The translations under genes were made by a program, and so were the position numbers. The notes under the pieces are model-generated. The model did no database searches. It had not been told where the DNA came from and was given only the letters and a program-made list of their open reading frames with translations. A DNA stretch of 28,842 nucleotides. It comes from a virus. Position 1 is the first letter of the stretch. Every line of letters begins with the position of its first letter. Of the stretch, positions 12,518 to 21,507 are shown in pieces. Location of the stretch: the IMG/VR virus record IMGVR_UViG_3300048591_000519, positions 1-28,842 of that record. The stretch is one strand, 5' to 3'.

Positions 12518-15500
12518 CAGAGCGGCTCCTCGGCCGAGACGGTGTAGAACGACGGCGACCCGCCGGACAGGTTGCGGGCCTCGGCGGAGATCCAGTCATC
12601 AGTGAGGATTGAGGCGCGCAGGTACACGAACCCGACCTCGCCCGTCAGGTCCTCGCCGAGCGTCGAGTCGTCCATGCCGATATAGAGGCAATTCGCCGTC
12701 GTGTCCGGCCGCGCGGAGATGGTGGTATCCGTCGCCTCGTTGATGCCGTCGACGTAGAGCTTGCGGTTCGTGGTGCCGTTATGAGTGACGTTCAGGCGGT
12801 AGCGCTGATCCACCGTCGGTGAGGCAGAGCCGAGGATCCACAGATCCGTGGTGTTCCACAGGCCCCAGCGGTCGCTGGTGTTGTTGAAGGAAAGGGTCGC
12901 CCGAATCGAATTCGTCGCCACGCCTTCCTGGGCATAGCTGACGATCGCACAATTGGCGCCCTTCGCCGAAATCGACGCAGTGACGCCGGCCGTCCAGGTC
13001 GTGTACCGCGTGATGTCGGGCGCGAGCAGGTACGAATCCGAACCGCTGAGCAGAGCGCCGCCACCGGCGGCCACGTCCCGCGGCTCGAGGCGACGGACCA
13101 CGCCGTTTGAGCTGCCGGTCGTGTCGTGCATCAGCAGCAGCGCGTCGTCTGTGTGCCCGATGCCCTCGTAGTTGCCGCCCGTGATACCCCACACCCGGCC
13201 GCGGACCGTTCCGTTGCTCTCGACGCAGACGGTGGCATTCAGGCTATCGCTGTTGATCCAGAAACGCCGGCGCCAGTAGGTAACACCCTGAATCTGGGCG
13301 ATGGTGCTCGAGAGGCTGAGGCTGCTGACGTAGGAGAGGTCGTCCGGGTCATAGCGCCACAGCTTCGAGCCGTCGGCATAGCTGCTGACGTAAAGGTAGC
13401 CGTCGTCCGGGTTGTAGCAGCAGCTCGAGACCTCGTGGCCCTGTGCTGAAACGTCGACCGCGCCGATGAAGCTGAGGTCGGAAGCATTGAAGCGCGCGAC
13501 GTGCTGCGCGCTCCATGTCGTGATGTTGGTGTACTGCTCCATCGGGATGTAGAGCACACCGTTGATGATCTCCGGATCGCCGCAGTGATCGGTGCCGGAT
13601 ACAGAGGCGATCGGGTTCGAGTTGCTCGTGACCAGGGTGAACGACGAGTCGTACTTCTTGATCGCGTTGGTGTCGACGACGTAGTAGTGCTCGCCGTCCC
13701 AGCACACGCCCTGGTGCACGCCGAGGTCGGCCGACGTGGACACGTTGTCGAAGGTCTCGAGCAGCGTCCCGTTGACCTCGGCCGCCGATCCGTTGCCGGT
13801 GCGATCGACGAAGTCGTCGCCGAACATGAATACCCGGTGGTAACCGGCCCAGACGGCGTTGCGGCCGTTCGCCGCTCCCACGGGCACCGCGGAACGCGAC
13901 GGGTCGTCGTAGTGAATGTAGGCGTCGGTGTCAGCCGAACTCGACAGGGTCTGCCGATAGAACAGGGAACCGCGTCTGGCCTCTGGGTCGAACCGGACCA
14001 GGTCGAACGGAATGTCGGCGCCCGCGCCGGTCTTTACCCGGATGTCTCGGCCGTCGCTGAACTCTACGTGGTCCCAGAATCCGCTCGGCAAGTCGGCGAG
14101 GTCGACGAAGACCGGGAAGTCGGTCAGCGTCGCGGTCACGCTCGACGACGGCACCCGAATGCGAATCCGATAGGCCGCGCCCAGCGATAGCGCGACCTCA
14201 GCTGGGCAGCCACGGCCGACCGTGCCGGAAATCTGATAGATGCGCGCCAGCAGGCCATCCGGGACGGGACTGCCGAAGTCACTGGTTTGCTGTGCCGCGG
14301 TCCACGTGGCCGTGGCGGTGGTGGCCGTGATCGTCCGGATGACGGAGGCGCCCTCGACGATGTCGATCTCGTAGAGCTCTGACTCCTCGGCCAGGGGCAC
14401 CGATGGCCCGCTCGCGGTATCCAGCCCGAGACGACTGCGCCGATCCCAACTGATGACGATATCGCCATCGTCCTCGCGCAGCGCCTCGGCGTTGTACGGA
14501 GAGAACGGCTTGAGCGCCACGCCCTGGCCGGTAAAGTTGACCGCGTCGGTCGTCTCCAGGCTGCGGCCGACCAGCACGGCCTTGTGCGGTTGTTCGATGC
14601 CGAGCGCGGCCACATTGAGAGGCACGCGCACGATGGCCGAATCGAGGAAGACGAACCGATCGCCCGCCAATGACGTGCCGACATGGCAATCGCTGCCGCG
14701 GCGGCCACGCAGCAGGCCGGTCAGCCGCCAGTACGGCGGGCTGCCGAGATATTCCGCATCGCGGAACTGGATGATCTCCCAGCGGCCGTCGGCACCAATG
14801 GCGGCTGCGTTCAAGCCGGCCGCTAGCGAGACCTCGCTGATCGATTCCAGAGTGCCGGTATCCAGGCTCACCAGGAGCTCGTTGGTGGCGTCAATCTCGT
14901 CGGTCGGGCCCGCCGGCAGTGCACTCACCAGCTCACCAAGGGTCGCCTCGAGGGTTGCGGTCGCCACCTCCTGGTAGGTTGTGCCGCCGTCCGGTGACCG
15001 GTAGATGACCGCCCCACCAAAGGAAGTGCTGCCGATGGCTCTGACGGCCGCGTAGTAACCGGCATCATTGTCGGTGTCGCGCAGCAGCGGCAGGTCGAGC
15101 AGGACGAGATCGGCCGTACCGACGATGGCGAGCGACCCGCCGCCGGTGCCCGCGTAGGCCGCCGGCGCGCCAATGGCATAGGACTCGTAGACGCCGTCAT
15201 CATCGCGCACCAGGTCGACCCGCAGCAGGCCGGGCAGCGCGTGGTCGATGTTGACGATGCGCACCCGCTCCTGGCGGCCGTCGATCGGCATCGTGCCGGC
15301 GTCCGCGGGCTCGAGGTGAAGCCACGAATGATCGACGGTCGTCCGAATGCGGTTCCTGGCGACCCAGAGGTCGTAGAGCACGACGTCGGCAATCCGGGCG
15401 GCCTTCGTGTCGCTCATGGCGACGGCGACCTCCATGTCGCGGACTTCGACGTCGCCGGCGGCGAGGCGGGATGCGCCCTGCTCGCCGGGCTCGTAATTCT

Positions 15501-17424
15501 GCTCGGTTTGGGCGTAGTGCACGCGCAGGCGACGCGGCAGCTCGACCTCCTGCTGTCGATCGGTCTCGGCCGAAGAAGGCCGGCTGTCGCCGGCGATATG
15601 CGCCGCCAGGTCGTCCGCAGTGAAATCGAATACGGCCGCCTTGCCGCGGGTCGGCCACTTCAGTACGCCGTCGGATTCGACGCAGTCGAACCAGCCATAG
15701 GAGCGCAGCGGGCTGATGGCATCGCGCGCCGACATCACCCGCGAGACGACATATCCGTCGACGCATTCCGTCAGGTCAGAAACGTCGATCTGCTCAGCGG
15801 CGAGGCCGGCTCTGAGACAAAGATCGCTGACGATCTCGCCGAGCGTGATACAGCCATCGTCCACCCCGGCAACGCTGACGATGACCACGCCAGCGGCGCC
15901 GAAACCACCGTCGCCGGCAATCGAGGCCGGCGCGCCGAACGCAAGCGCACCGCCCCCGCCGCCGCCCCCGCCGCCGTATAGGCTTCCGTTACCACCATTG
16001 GCACCAGCAGCGCCCGGCTCTTGTGGTGAAGTGTATCCGCCGAGCCCACCTCCACCGCCACCTGCGCCCGCAACGTAGCCGGTGACGGCCGCTCCATTCT
16101 CACCGCTGGTCACGCCGGTATTGTTTGCGCGATCCGTGTGGCCGCCGGTGCCGCCCTCGTACAGCCCGTTCGGCGAATCCGCTCCGTCGCCACCATCGAC
16201 TCCTTTGGGCAGTTGTGAGAATCGACTGGTTCCACCAGCGCCGCCAGCGCCTGCGCCGAGTGAATTGTCGCCGTTCGGCTTTTCGTCGGAGCCGAAACTC
16301 TGGACAGTATTTGGGCCCCATGTAGCGCCGTGCCCTCCGCTCGAGGTCGTGCCACTGCCGCCATTGTTGTCGTTGAGGGCCCAATAAGAGCCGTTGGTGC
16401 CACCCTTGCCGGCACCACCACCACCAGCCGTGACGTGGGAACCGAATGAGCTCGAGCCGCCGGCCGTTCCGTCGAGGCCGTCCTCGTCTACGGTATGATC
16501 TGCGCCCAGACCGCCCGCGCCGCCCGCGCCCACGGTCACGGTTTCAGTTCCGCCAAGCGCACTAAGGGCCAGCGTCGCGACCGAGATCCCGCCACCGCCG
16601 CCGCCCTGGCCGCCGTATACGAATGCGTTACCTGAATTGCCGACTGCACCACCGCCGGCACCACCACCGCCGCCGATGGCGGTAACAGTCACGTCTCCGA
16701 CGGACGACGGCCGAACCCATGTACCGCTGGTGGTGAAAACCTGCTGCCCTGATCCCGACGCGACCGTCGACACTTCAAAGCGGAAATTCGGGATCCGGTT
16801 GCCGTACTCGTCCAGCTGGAAGTTGCTGAACACAACGTACACGAGATCTCGGAATGCCGAGACATTGCCGACGCCCTCGAAGCTCTCGATTGTCGGGTCC
16901 GCGAGCTGCGCCGCACTGCCTAGATATATCTCCGCATTGGCCAACAACGCGGCACTCGCGACGGCGCGCGCTGCATAGTCGGCATCGCTCTCGCCGTCGA
17001 GCTGCGGGCGAGCGTCATAGATCAGCTTGGCGTCGGCCCAGATGCGCGAAATGCCATTAACCTCGCCTTCGCACACTCCAACAGCACAGTTCACCGAATA
17101 GCTATAGGTCTTGGTCGTCTGGGTGGGGCCGCCCTTGCCGCCCTGCTTCTTCTTCGAGACGGCTTCGATGATGCCGCTCGACCAGATGACGTTGCCGGAA
17201 ATCGCGTACGTGCCGTAGACGATCGGGATCGGCGCACCGACCGCCGAGGACTGCACGTTCAGGTCGTTGAGCCGCGGGCCGCTGACGGTGCCGAGGTCGG
17301 TCGGGAAGAGCGCCGAGCCCGCCATGCTGCCGAGCGTCGCGCCGATCGCCCAGCCGACGCCTGGCAGCACGAAGCCGAGTGCTGCTCCGCCGATCGTCAG
17401 TGCGGCCTGGCCGAAATTCGACAC
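12517..17424 (-). CDS. modular tail-tip / host-specificity protein (J-like hub)
   Basis: 1635 residues from a GTG one base after the NlpC/P60 stop. Residues 1-220 are a hub N-terminus (LNVQSSAVGAPIPIVYGTYA, VGVCEGEVNGISRIWADAKL). Residues about 228-520 are a glycine-rich insert beginning FTTSGTWVRPSSVGDVTVTA, with many GGGGG runs, like glycine-rich phage fibre domains. The hub resumes at about 524 (CITLGEIVSDLCLRAGL) with a Phage-tail_3-like region to about 750. Further domains follow: a DUF2341-like domain (about 1083-1190, RIRIRVPSSSVTATLTDFP), a WD/NHL-like propeller (about 1235-1450), and a LamG/concanavalin-like end (about 1470-1630). It forms the tail tip and should recognise the host receptor. 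The domain boundaries are estimates. Confidence 0.88.
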   Translation of the reverse strand: MSNFGQAALTIGGAALGFVLPGVGWAIGATLGSMAGSALFPTDLGTVSGPRLNDLNVQSSAVGAPIPIVYGTYAISGNVIWSSGIIEAVSKKKQGGKGGPTQTTKTYSYSVNCAVGVCEGEVNGISRIWADAKLIYDARPQLDGESDADYAARAVASAALLANAEIYLGSAAQLADPTIESFEGVGNVSAFRDLVYVVFSNFQLDEYGNRIPNFRFEVSTVASGSGQQVFTTSGTWVRPSSVGDVTVTAIGGGGGAGGGAVGNSGNAFVYGGQGGGGGGISVATLALSALGGTETVTVGAGGAGGLGADHTVDEDGLDGTAGGSSSFGSHVTAGGGGAGKGGTNGSYWALNDNNGGSGTTSSGGHGATWGPNTVQSFGSDEKPNGDNSLGAGAGGAGGTSRFSQLPKGVDGGDGADSPNGLYEGGTGGHTDRANNTGVTSGENGAAVTGYVAGAGGGGGGLGGYTSPQEPGAAGANGGNGSLYGGGGGGGGGALAFGAPASIAGDGGFGAAGVVIVSVAGVDDGCITLGEIVSDLCLRAGLAAEQIDVSDLTECVDGYVVSRVMSARDAISPLRSYGWFDCVESDGVLKWPTRGKAAVFDFTADDLAAHIAGDSRPSSAETDRQQEVELPRRLRVHYAQTEQNYEPGEQGASRLAAGDVEVRDMEVAVAMSDTKAARIADVVLYDLWVARNRIRTTVDHSWLHLEPADAGTMPIDGRQERVRIVNIDHALPGLLRVDLVRDDDGVYESYAIGAPAAYAGTGGGSLAIVGTADLVLLDLPLLRDTDNDAGYYAAVRAIGSTSFGGAVIYRSPDGGTTYQEVATATLEATLGELVSALPAGPTDEIDATNELLVSLDTGTLESISEVSLAAGLNAAAIGADGRWEIIQFRDAEYLGSPPYWRLTGLLRGRRGSDCHVGTSLAGDRFVFLDSAIVRVPLNVAALGIEQPHKAVLVGRSLETTDAVNFTGQGVALKPFSPYNAEALREDDGDIVISWDRRSRLGLDTASGPSVPLAEESELYEIDIVEGASVIRTITATTATATWTAAQQTSDFGSPVPDGLLARIYQISGTVGRGCPAEVALSLGAAYRIRIRVPSSSVTATLTDFPVFVDLADLPSGFWDHVEFSDGRDIRVKTGAGADIPFDLVRFDPEARRGSLFYRQTLSSSADTDAYIHYDDPSRSAVPVGAANGRNAVWAGYHRVFMFGDDFVDRTGNGSAAEVNGTLLETFDNVSTSADLGVHQGVCWDGEHYYVVDTNAIKKYDSSFTLVTSNSNPIASVSGTDHCGDPEIINGVLYIPMEQYTNITTWSAQHVARFNASDLSFIGAVDVSAQGHEVSSCCYNPDDGYLYVSSYADGSKLWRYDPDDLSYVSSLSLSSTIAQIQGVTYWRRRFWINSDSLNATVCVESNGTVRGRVWGITGGNYEGIGHTDDALLLMHDTTGSSNGVVRRLEPRDVAAGGGALLSGSDSYLLAPDITRYTTWTAGVTASISAKGANCAIVSYAQEGVATNSIRATLSFNNTSDRWGLWNTTDLWILGSASPTVDQRYRLNVTHNGTTNRKLYVDGINEATDTTISARPDTTANCLYIGMDDSTLGEDLTGEVGFVYLRASILTDDWISAEARNLSGGSPSFYTVSAEEPL
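15865..16740 (-). repeat. glycine-rich coding insert in the tail-tip gene
   Basis: Encodes residues about 229-520 of the tail-tip protein. Dense GGC/GGT codons give many glycine runs with interspersed Asn, Ser and Thr. It interrupts the hub between FRFEVS and CITLGEIV, which would be continuous in a hub without the insert. The simple sequence makes it prone to length change. Confidence 0.75.
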
Positions 17425-17425
17425 G

Positions 17426-17830
17426 TCAGTACTCCACGCCCGGCAGCGCCCACGCGCTATGCGTCATGCGAATCCAGCGCCCGCGGTAACCGTGCTCAAC
17501 GACCCGGCCCACGGACTCGTAGGCGTGGATCAGCGTCTCGCCGGTGAAGACAGCGACGTGCGCGGCGATCTTCGTCCAGGCGATCACGACGAGCGCGCCC
17601 GGCACGGCCTTCGGGATCGGCCGGCAGTGCTCGCGCAGGCGCTCGACGAGCTCGCCGGTCGGCAGGCGGCCATAGTTCGCGATGTCGAGCCGCTGATCGA
17701 ACAGCCCGAGCGACTGCCCGACCACGATCGGCAGCCCGACGCAGTCGATGCCACTGTAGTCGCGGCCCTGGTGGCGAAACGGCACGCCGACCCAGTTGCG
17801 GGCCTCGTCGATCACGCGGGCCGGGATCAT
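17426..17830 (-). CDS. NlpC/P60 peptidase of the tail tip
   Basis: 134 residues; ATG overlaps the DUF2163 stop (ATGA). Family landmarks are present: catalytic cysteine C30 in YSGIDCVGLP, an early WVGVPFRHQGRDY, and histidines H91 (AAHVAVF) and H102 (LIHAYE). Proteins of this kind sit at the tail tip and cut peptidoglycan cross-links during DNA entry. The order DUF2460 - DUF2163 - NlpC/P60 - hub is the one found in gene transfer agents and related siphoviruses, with a cassette interrupting it here between the first two. Confidence 0.9.
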   Translation of the reverse strand: MIPARVIDEARNWVGVPFRHQGRDYSGIDCVGLPIVVGQSLGLFDQRLDIANYGRLPTGELVERLREHCRPIPKAVPGALVVIAWTKIAAHVAVFTGETLIHAYESVGRVVEHGYRGRWIRMTHSAWALPGVEY

Positions 17831-18807
17831 GGTTCCTCGAACTCGACGTCACGCGGCCAGTTGAGGAAGCGCGACGGGCGCGGCTTCTTCTCGGCCGTCT
17901 GGCCGCCGAACGCCGCGAGCTCGCCCATGCCGGGCACCCACGCGCCGTGGCCGCGGAAGTTGACGAGGTTCGCGAAGCGCCCCTTGCACATCGCCGCGGA
18001 CTTGTCGCAGCCTGGTCGGATCGTGAACGTGTCGCCGACCTCGATGTCGTAGGGCATCGGCAGGTAGAGCAGGATGTCGCCGGGGCTGCCGATCGCGTCC
18101 TGCTTGACCTCCATGCTGAAGGTGTCGTTCGCGCCCGACGTCCAGGTGACCAGGCCGCCGTTGAAGTAGCCCGCCTCGCCCAGCGCCGGGGAGCCATAGG
18201 CCACGCTCGCCGAAAACTGGCGATTGCTGCCGACGGCCGTCACGGTGCCCGTGCTGGTCAGCGCAGTGATGTCGATGCCGCAGCGCGTGTCGCCGAGCTC
18301 CGCATCGCAGCTCGAGCCATAGGTGCGGACGATGTTCTGGGTAAGGCGCTGAGCGAGGCCACGCAGCTCGGTCCGGTACTGGCCCTCGGCCGTGCGGCGG
18401 ATCTCGCCGATGTTGCCGGTCCTGAGCACGATCTGCCCGTCGTCCGGCGCCTGCCAGTTCACCATGAACAGCACGACGGAGGCGTCGTCGAACAGCCCCG
18501 CCTCGATGTCCGCGGCCGACAGGTCGATCAGGCTCAGGTCGCCCTGGTTGATCGCGCCCGTGACCTCCATGTTGTCGACGCTCATGTCTGAGGTCGAGCG
18601 CACATCGGAACCGGTGATGCCGGCGTGCGCGAGATAGGTGCCGGCGTAGGCGTTCGGCGGCGAGCCCCCGGTCGCAATCGTCAGGTCCTGGTCGTGCTCG
18701 GTGCCGAGGATCAGCACGCCGTCGCGGCGGGTGATGCGCCAGCAGACGGCGAGCGTGGTGACGTCGCCCTGCAGATGAGTCTGCAAAGCGACGGGAAGTG
18801 TTCTCAC
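17827..18807 (-). CDS. DUF2163 tail hub protein, probable Fe-S binder
   Basis: 326 residues from a GTG overlapping the upstream stop (GTGA), reading VRTLPVALQTHLQGDVTTLA. It has the DUF2163 N-terminal part (WRITRRDGVLILGTEHDQDL) and the BR0599-type C-terminal part (NFRGHGAWVPGMG). Four cysteines (C167, C176 in CDAELGDTRCG; C267, C274 in CDKSAAMCKGRF) are placed like the ligands of the iron-sulfur cluster reported for the related gene transfer agent hub and lambda gpL. It should form part of the tail-tip hub ring between the distal tail protein and the hub. It comes directly after the sugar-transfer cassette. Confidence 0.88.
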   Translation of the reverse strand: MRTLPVALQTHLQGDVTTLAVCWRITRRDGVLILGTEHDQDLTIATGGSPPNAYAGTYLAHAGITGSDVRSTSDMSVDNMEVTGAINQGDLSLIDLSAADIEAGLFDDASVVLFMVNWQAPDDGQIVLRTGNIGEIRRTAEGQYRTELRGLAQRLTQNIVRTYGSSCDAELGDTRCGIDITALTSTGTVTAVGSNRQFSASVAYGSPALGEAGYFNGGLVTWTSGANDTFSMEVKQDAIGSPGDILLYLPMPYDIEVGDTFTIRPGCDKSAAMCKGRFANLVNFRGHGAWVPGMGELAAFGGQTAEKKPRPSRFLNWPRDVEFEEP

Positions 18808-19523
18808 GCCACGCGATCCTTCATCAGGTGCTGCTCGGTCCACCACAGATCCGAGTGCTCGGCCTGTTCGTATCCCGGCATGAACGGCATGCCGAGCGTG
18901 TAGTGCGCGAGCTGCACGCCGGCCGGCTTCGGCTGCACGCCGACCAGCCAGTTCCAGGTATTCGGCAGCTCGCCGATCTCGGCGTCGGTCAGCCAGCAGA
19001 ACTGGTGCAGGTCGCGGCCCGGCACCCCGTTCGCGAGGCGCAGGTTGAGGGCCCTGTTGGATGGGTGGTCGCAGTTGAACAGCATGACGCTCGACCAGTT
19101 CTTCCGGCGGTAGCGGGTCTGCTCGCAGCCGTCCATCTTCGTGCCCTCGTCGCCCGCGTGCTCGTGCTTGACGCACATCACCGCGTACTTCGGGTCGGCC
19201 AGGGCAAAGAGGCGCGCGACGTCGCCGAGGAACAGCATGTCGCAGTCGATGAACAGAGCCCAGCCGGTCTGCGCGAGGATCGGCACCAGGAAGCGCGTGT
19301 TCGAGAACTGCGTCGAGCACGGCGCATCCGAGAGCACGTCCCAGAGCGAATTGCGGTGGATCCGGTACGGGCGCTGCGAAAGCCCGCAGGCCTGCAGCTT
19401 GTCGAGGACCAGCGGCGTGACCACGAGGGGTCGGGTCGAATGCCGGCGCAGCGAGAACTCCGCGACCCGGTAGGCTGGCTCTTCACGCGGGTCGAAGCCG
19501 ATGTAGACCCGCAGTGCCGTCAC
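18804..19523 (-). CDS. glycosyltransferase with DxD motif (GT8-like)
   Basis: 239 residues from a GTG overlapping the FkbM gene's stop (GTGA). The N-terminus (LRVYIGFDPREEPAYRVAEF) and the later ALFIDCDMLFLGDVARLF, with DCD at 93-95, are typical of nucleotide-sugar-dependent GT-A enzymes of the GT8 type. The C-terminal part has NWSSVMLFNCDHP and ELPNTWNWLVG, also common in this group. It would transfer a sugar from a nucleotide-sugar donor; donor and acceptor are unknown. It is the last gene of the inserted cassette and is coupled to the DUF2163 hub gene. Confidence 0.8.
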   Translation of the reverse strand: MTALRVYIGFDPREEPAYRVAEFSLRRHSTRPLVVTPLVLDKLQACGLSQRPYRIHRNSLWDVLSDAPCSTQFSNTRFLVPILAQTGWALFIDCDMLFLGDVARLFALADPKYAVMCVKHEHAGDEGTKMDGCEQTRYRRKNWSSVMLFNCDHPSNRALNLRLANGVPGRDLHQFCWLTDAEIGELPNTWNWLVGVQPKPAGVQLAHYTLGMPFMPGYEQAEHSDLWWTEQHLMKDRVA

Positions 19524-20251
19524 GACCACACCATGAAGTGATCGCCGCCGATGCAGAACTCCGAGCGCATGCCGAGCCGCTCGAGCCAGTGCAGCGCGCC
19601 GTCCGGCTCCATGCCGAGCCGCCCGTCCTCGCCCTTCTGCTCGACGACGACCACCGGCCGGCAGCGGCGCAGCGTCTGCTCGGCGCCCTTCACCACGTCG
19701 AGCTCGTAGCCTTCGACGTCGATCTTGATCAGGTCGACGTCCTTCAGGTCGAACGAATCCAGCGTGTCGATCGGGAACGGCCCGTCGCCGTCGATGCGCG
19801 TATGCCCGGTGTGTCCCTCTTGGAGCGCGAGTCCGACGGCGCCGGAGCGGTTGCCGAGCGCACAGCGCACAAGCGTGGCGTTCGGGTTCGGGACGTTCCA
19901 GGGCCAGATGTCCGCGGTCACTGGGTTCGGCTCGAAGGCCCAGACGGTATCGAACAGGTCCGCCAGGTGCATCGACCACAGGCCCACATGGGCGCCGATG
20001 TCGACCGCGCTGCGGCGCTGCTTGACGTGCTTCATCGCGTACTCGAGCTTTCGGTACTGGTAGGTCAGCCGGCCATTGACCTCCCGGACGGCGCCCGTGG
20101 TCATCATCTCGACGAGGTGATGCTCGCTGAGCGGCAGCCAGACCCGGCCTACAAGCTGGGAGTCCGGAGGACCGAAGCCACGGCGGTCCGAACAGTTGCC
20201 GGCGTGATCCGTGACCACGCGCGCGTGCAGGCTGGGTGCCGAATTCGCCAT
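19520..20251 (-). CDS. FkbM-family SAM-dependent methyltransferase
   Basis: 243 residues from ATG at 20251, preceded by GAGG 7 bases upstream. This start implies an unusual 103-base overlap with the upstream gene, but no other start in frame precedes the methyltransferase fold. The SAM-binding motif VDIGAHVGLW (83-92), WAFEPNP (104-110), and LIKIDVEGYELDVVKGAE (about 174-191) are the FkbM hallmark. The family methylates hydroxyl groups of sugars and polyketides. Next to several glycosyltransferases, it probably caps a glycan. Confidence 0.85.
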   Translation of the reverse strand: MANSAPSLHARVVTDHAGNCSDRRGFGPPDSQLVGRVWLPLSEHHLVEMMTTGAVREVNGRLTYQYRKLEYAMKHVKQRRSAVDIGAHVGLWSMHLADLFDTVWAFEPNPVTADIWPWNVPNPNATLVRCALGNRSGAVGLALQEGHTGHTRIDGDGPFPIDTLDSFDLKDVDLIKIDVEGYELDVVKGAEQTLRRCRPVVVVEQKGEDGRLGMEPDGALHWLERLGMRSEFCIGGDHFMVWS

Positions 20252-20886
20252 CCAAGTGCCTCGGGGTCGTCGACCGCCAGGTTGTGGTGTAAGTCGTAGC
20301 CGGTGTTCGCCGGTCGCAGGTAACCGCCGAACAGCACGACGACCCGCCGGCCGAGCGCGGCGGCGACGTGGTGCAGCGCGCCCTCGGGCAGCACGGCCGT
20401 GGCGCAGCCAGCCATCAAGTTGCAGGCGTCGGCGAAGTCGCGCGTTTCGAGCTTGATCACGCCGGCGAGCCACTTCGTGCCCGGGTTGCCGAGCTGCGCC
20501 CAGGGCACGTCCGGATAGTCGTGGACGAGCTCCTGCCATCGGCCCCACTGCTTGTTCGGGCTCGCCGTGGCCTTGATGTGCGGCTCGACGAGCACGAGGC
20601 CCTCGGCGCGCGGGTCCGGGCGCACGTCGAACAGCTCGCCCGGGCTCGCCCGCCAGCTGGTGAACGCCCAGCGGTCCTTCGTGGTGCGCTTGTAGTCGAT
20701 GTAGGGCCGGCAGCTCGGGCCGTTCACGATCGCAGGGAACTCGCCCGGCTCGCCAAGTCGCGCCACGTACGGCGCCCGCTCCCAGAGCCAGTGCCAGCGC
20801 CGGACGCCGCCCTTGCCGTGGATCTGCACCTTGCAGCCAGCGCGGCGCGCCTGGCCAAGGACCAAAAGCTCGTCGCCGAGGCCCAC
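20149..20886 (-). CDS. GT9-like glycosyltransferase
   Basis: 245 residues from a GTG immediately after the upstream TGA. The N-terminus MGLGDELLVLGQARR and the C-terminal LPEGALHHVAAALGRRVVVL (166-185), followed by FGG, match the heptosyltransferase-like GT-B fold (GT9), in which the second segment binds the nucleotide sugar. The usual lengths are about 300-350 residues, so this is a shortened form. It may add a heptose or another sugar. Its 3' end overlaps the FkbM start by 103 bases. Confidence 0.65.
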   Translation of the reverse strand: MGLGDELLVLGQARRAGCKVQIHGKGGVRRWHWLWERAPYVARLGEPGEFPAIVNGPSCRPYIDYKRTTKDRWAFTSWRASPGELFDVRPDPRAEGLVLVEPHIKATASPNKQWGRWQELVHDYPDVPWAQLGNPGTKWLAGVIKLETRDFADACNLMAGCATAVLPEGALHHVAAALGRRVVVLFGGYLRPANTGYDLHHNLAVDDPEALGWRIRHPACTRAWSRITPATVRTAVASVLRTPSL

Positions 20887-21507
20887 TCAGACGACCATCT
20901 GCAGTTTCTGGCTGTTCTTCCAGAAGCGCATCGCCGGGCCCTTCATGTACTCGGCGTAGCGGCGCAGCTCGATCGAGACGTCGCCGAGCGCATAGGTGCC
21001 CGGCGCCGTGGGCTGGCCGAGCGCGGTGTACAGATCGGCGAAGGCGATCGAGTCGCCGTGCCAGGCCTTGCGGTCGGTCGTCATCGGCTCGATGGCTTCG
21101 AGGACCCGCTCGAACACCGGCAGCGCAGATCGACGCGCCAGGCGCAGCGCCGGGCAGATGTGCGGCCCGCTGTCCTGCCGATACAGCAGCATGCAGTCGG
21201 CTTCAGTCGGTTGAACCGGCCGCAGGATCTCGGAGTCCGGCTCCGTGAACAGGTAATCGTCCGTGCCTGCCTCAGCGAGGAACGTCGAGAAGCAGACCTC
21301 GCGATTGTAGACCACCTCGGCCGGGTCGAGTCCGCTGAAGCGTATGGTGCGGTGCCCCCAGCCCTCGTGGCCGGGCAGCGTCAGGTGAATCACCTCGAGG
21401 TCGAGCTCCTCGCAATTGCGAAGGAACTTCTCGGCGATCCGCTTGTACAGTCCGGCCGGCGCGTCCCACAGGGGCTTGGCGTCGGCGTGGTAATAGACGA
21501 CCTTCAC
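20887..21507 (-). CDS. putative GT-A-like glycosyltransferase
   Basis: 206 residues from a GTG overlapping the upstream stop (GTGA). It begins VKVVYYHADAKPLWD and contains TDDYLFTEPDSEILRPVQ, a DxE-type metal-binding variant, and KAWHGDSIAFADLY, which looks like a GT-A acceptor loop. The length is short for a full transferase. No family name is certain; the call rests on these motifs and on lying between sugar-transfer genes in the same operon. Confidence 0.5.
   Translation of the reverse strand: MKVVYYHADAKPLWDAPAGLYKRIAEKFLRNCEELDLEVIHLTLPGHEGWGHRTIRFSGLDPAEVVYNREVCFSTFLAEAGTDDYLFTEPDSEILRPVQPTEADCMLLYRQDSGPHICPALRLARRSALPVFERVLEAIEPMTTDRKAWHGDSIAFADLYTALGQPTAPGTYALGDVSIELRRYAEYMKGPAMRFWKNSQKLQMVV

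Noticed and set aside
15865-16740. Repetitive G/C-rich sequence that might suggest a CRISPR array or tandem repeat
   Set aside because: There are no regular repeats and spacers; it is glycine-rich coding sequence in the open frame of the tail-tip protein.
12517-17424. A diversity-generating retroelement acting on the tail-tip gene
   Set aside because: No reverse transcriptase or template repeat is present in the window; variation is better explained by modular insertion.
20957-20966. TAGCGGCGCA, one base off the operator core
   Set aside because: Inside a coding gene, no dyad symmetry in the flanks, and a single mismatch in the core; likely chance.
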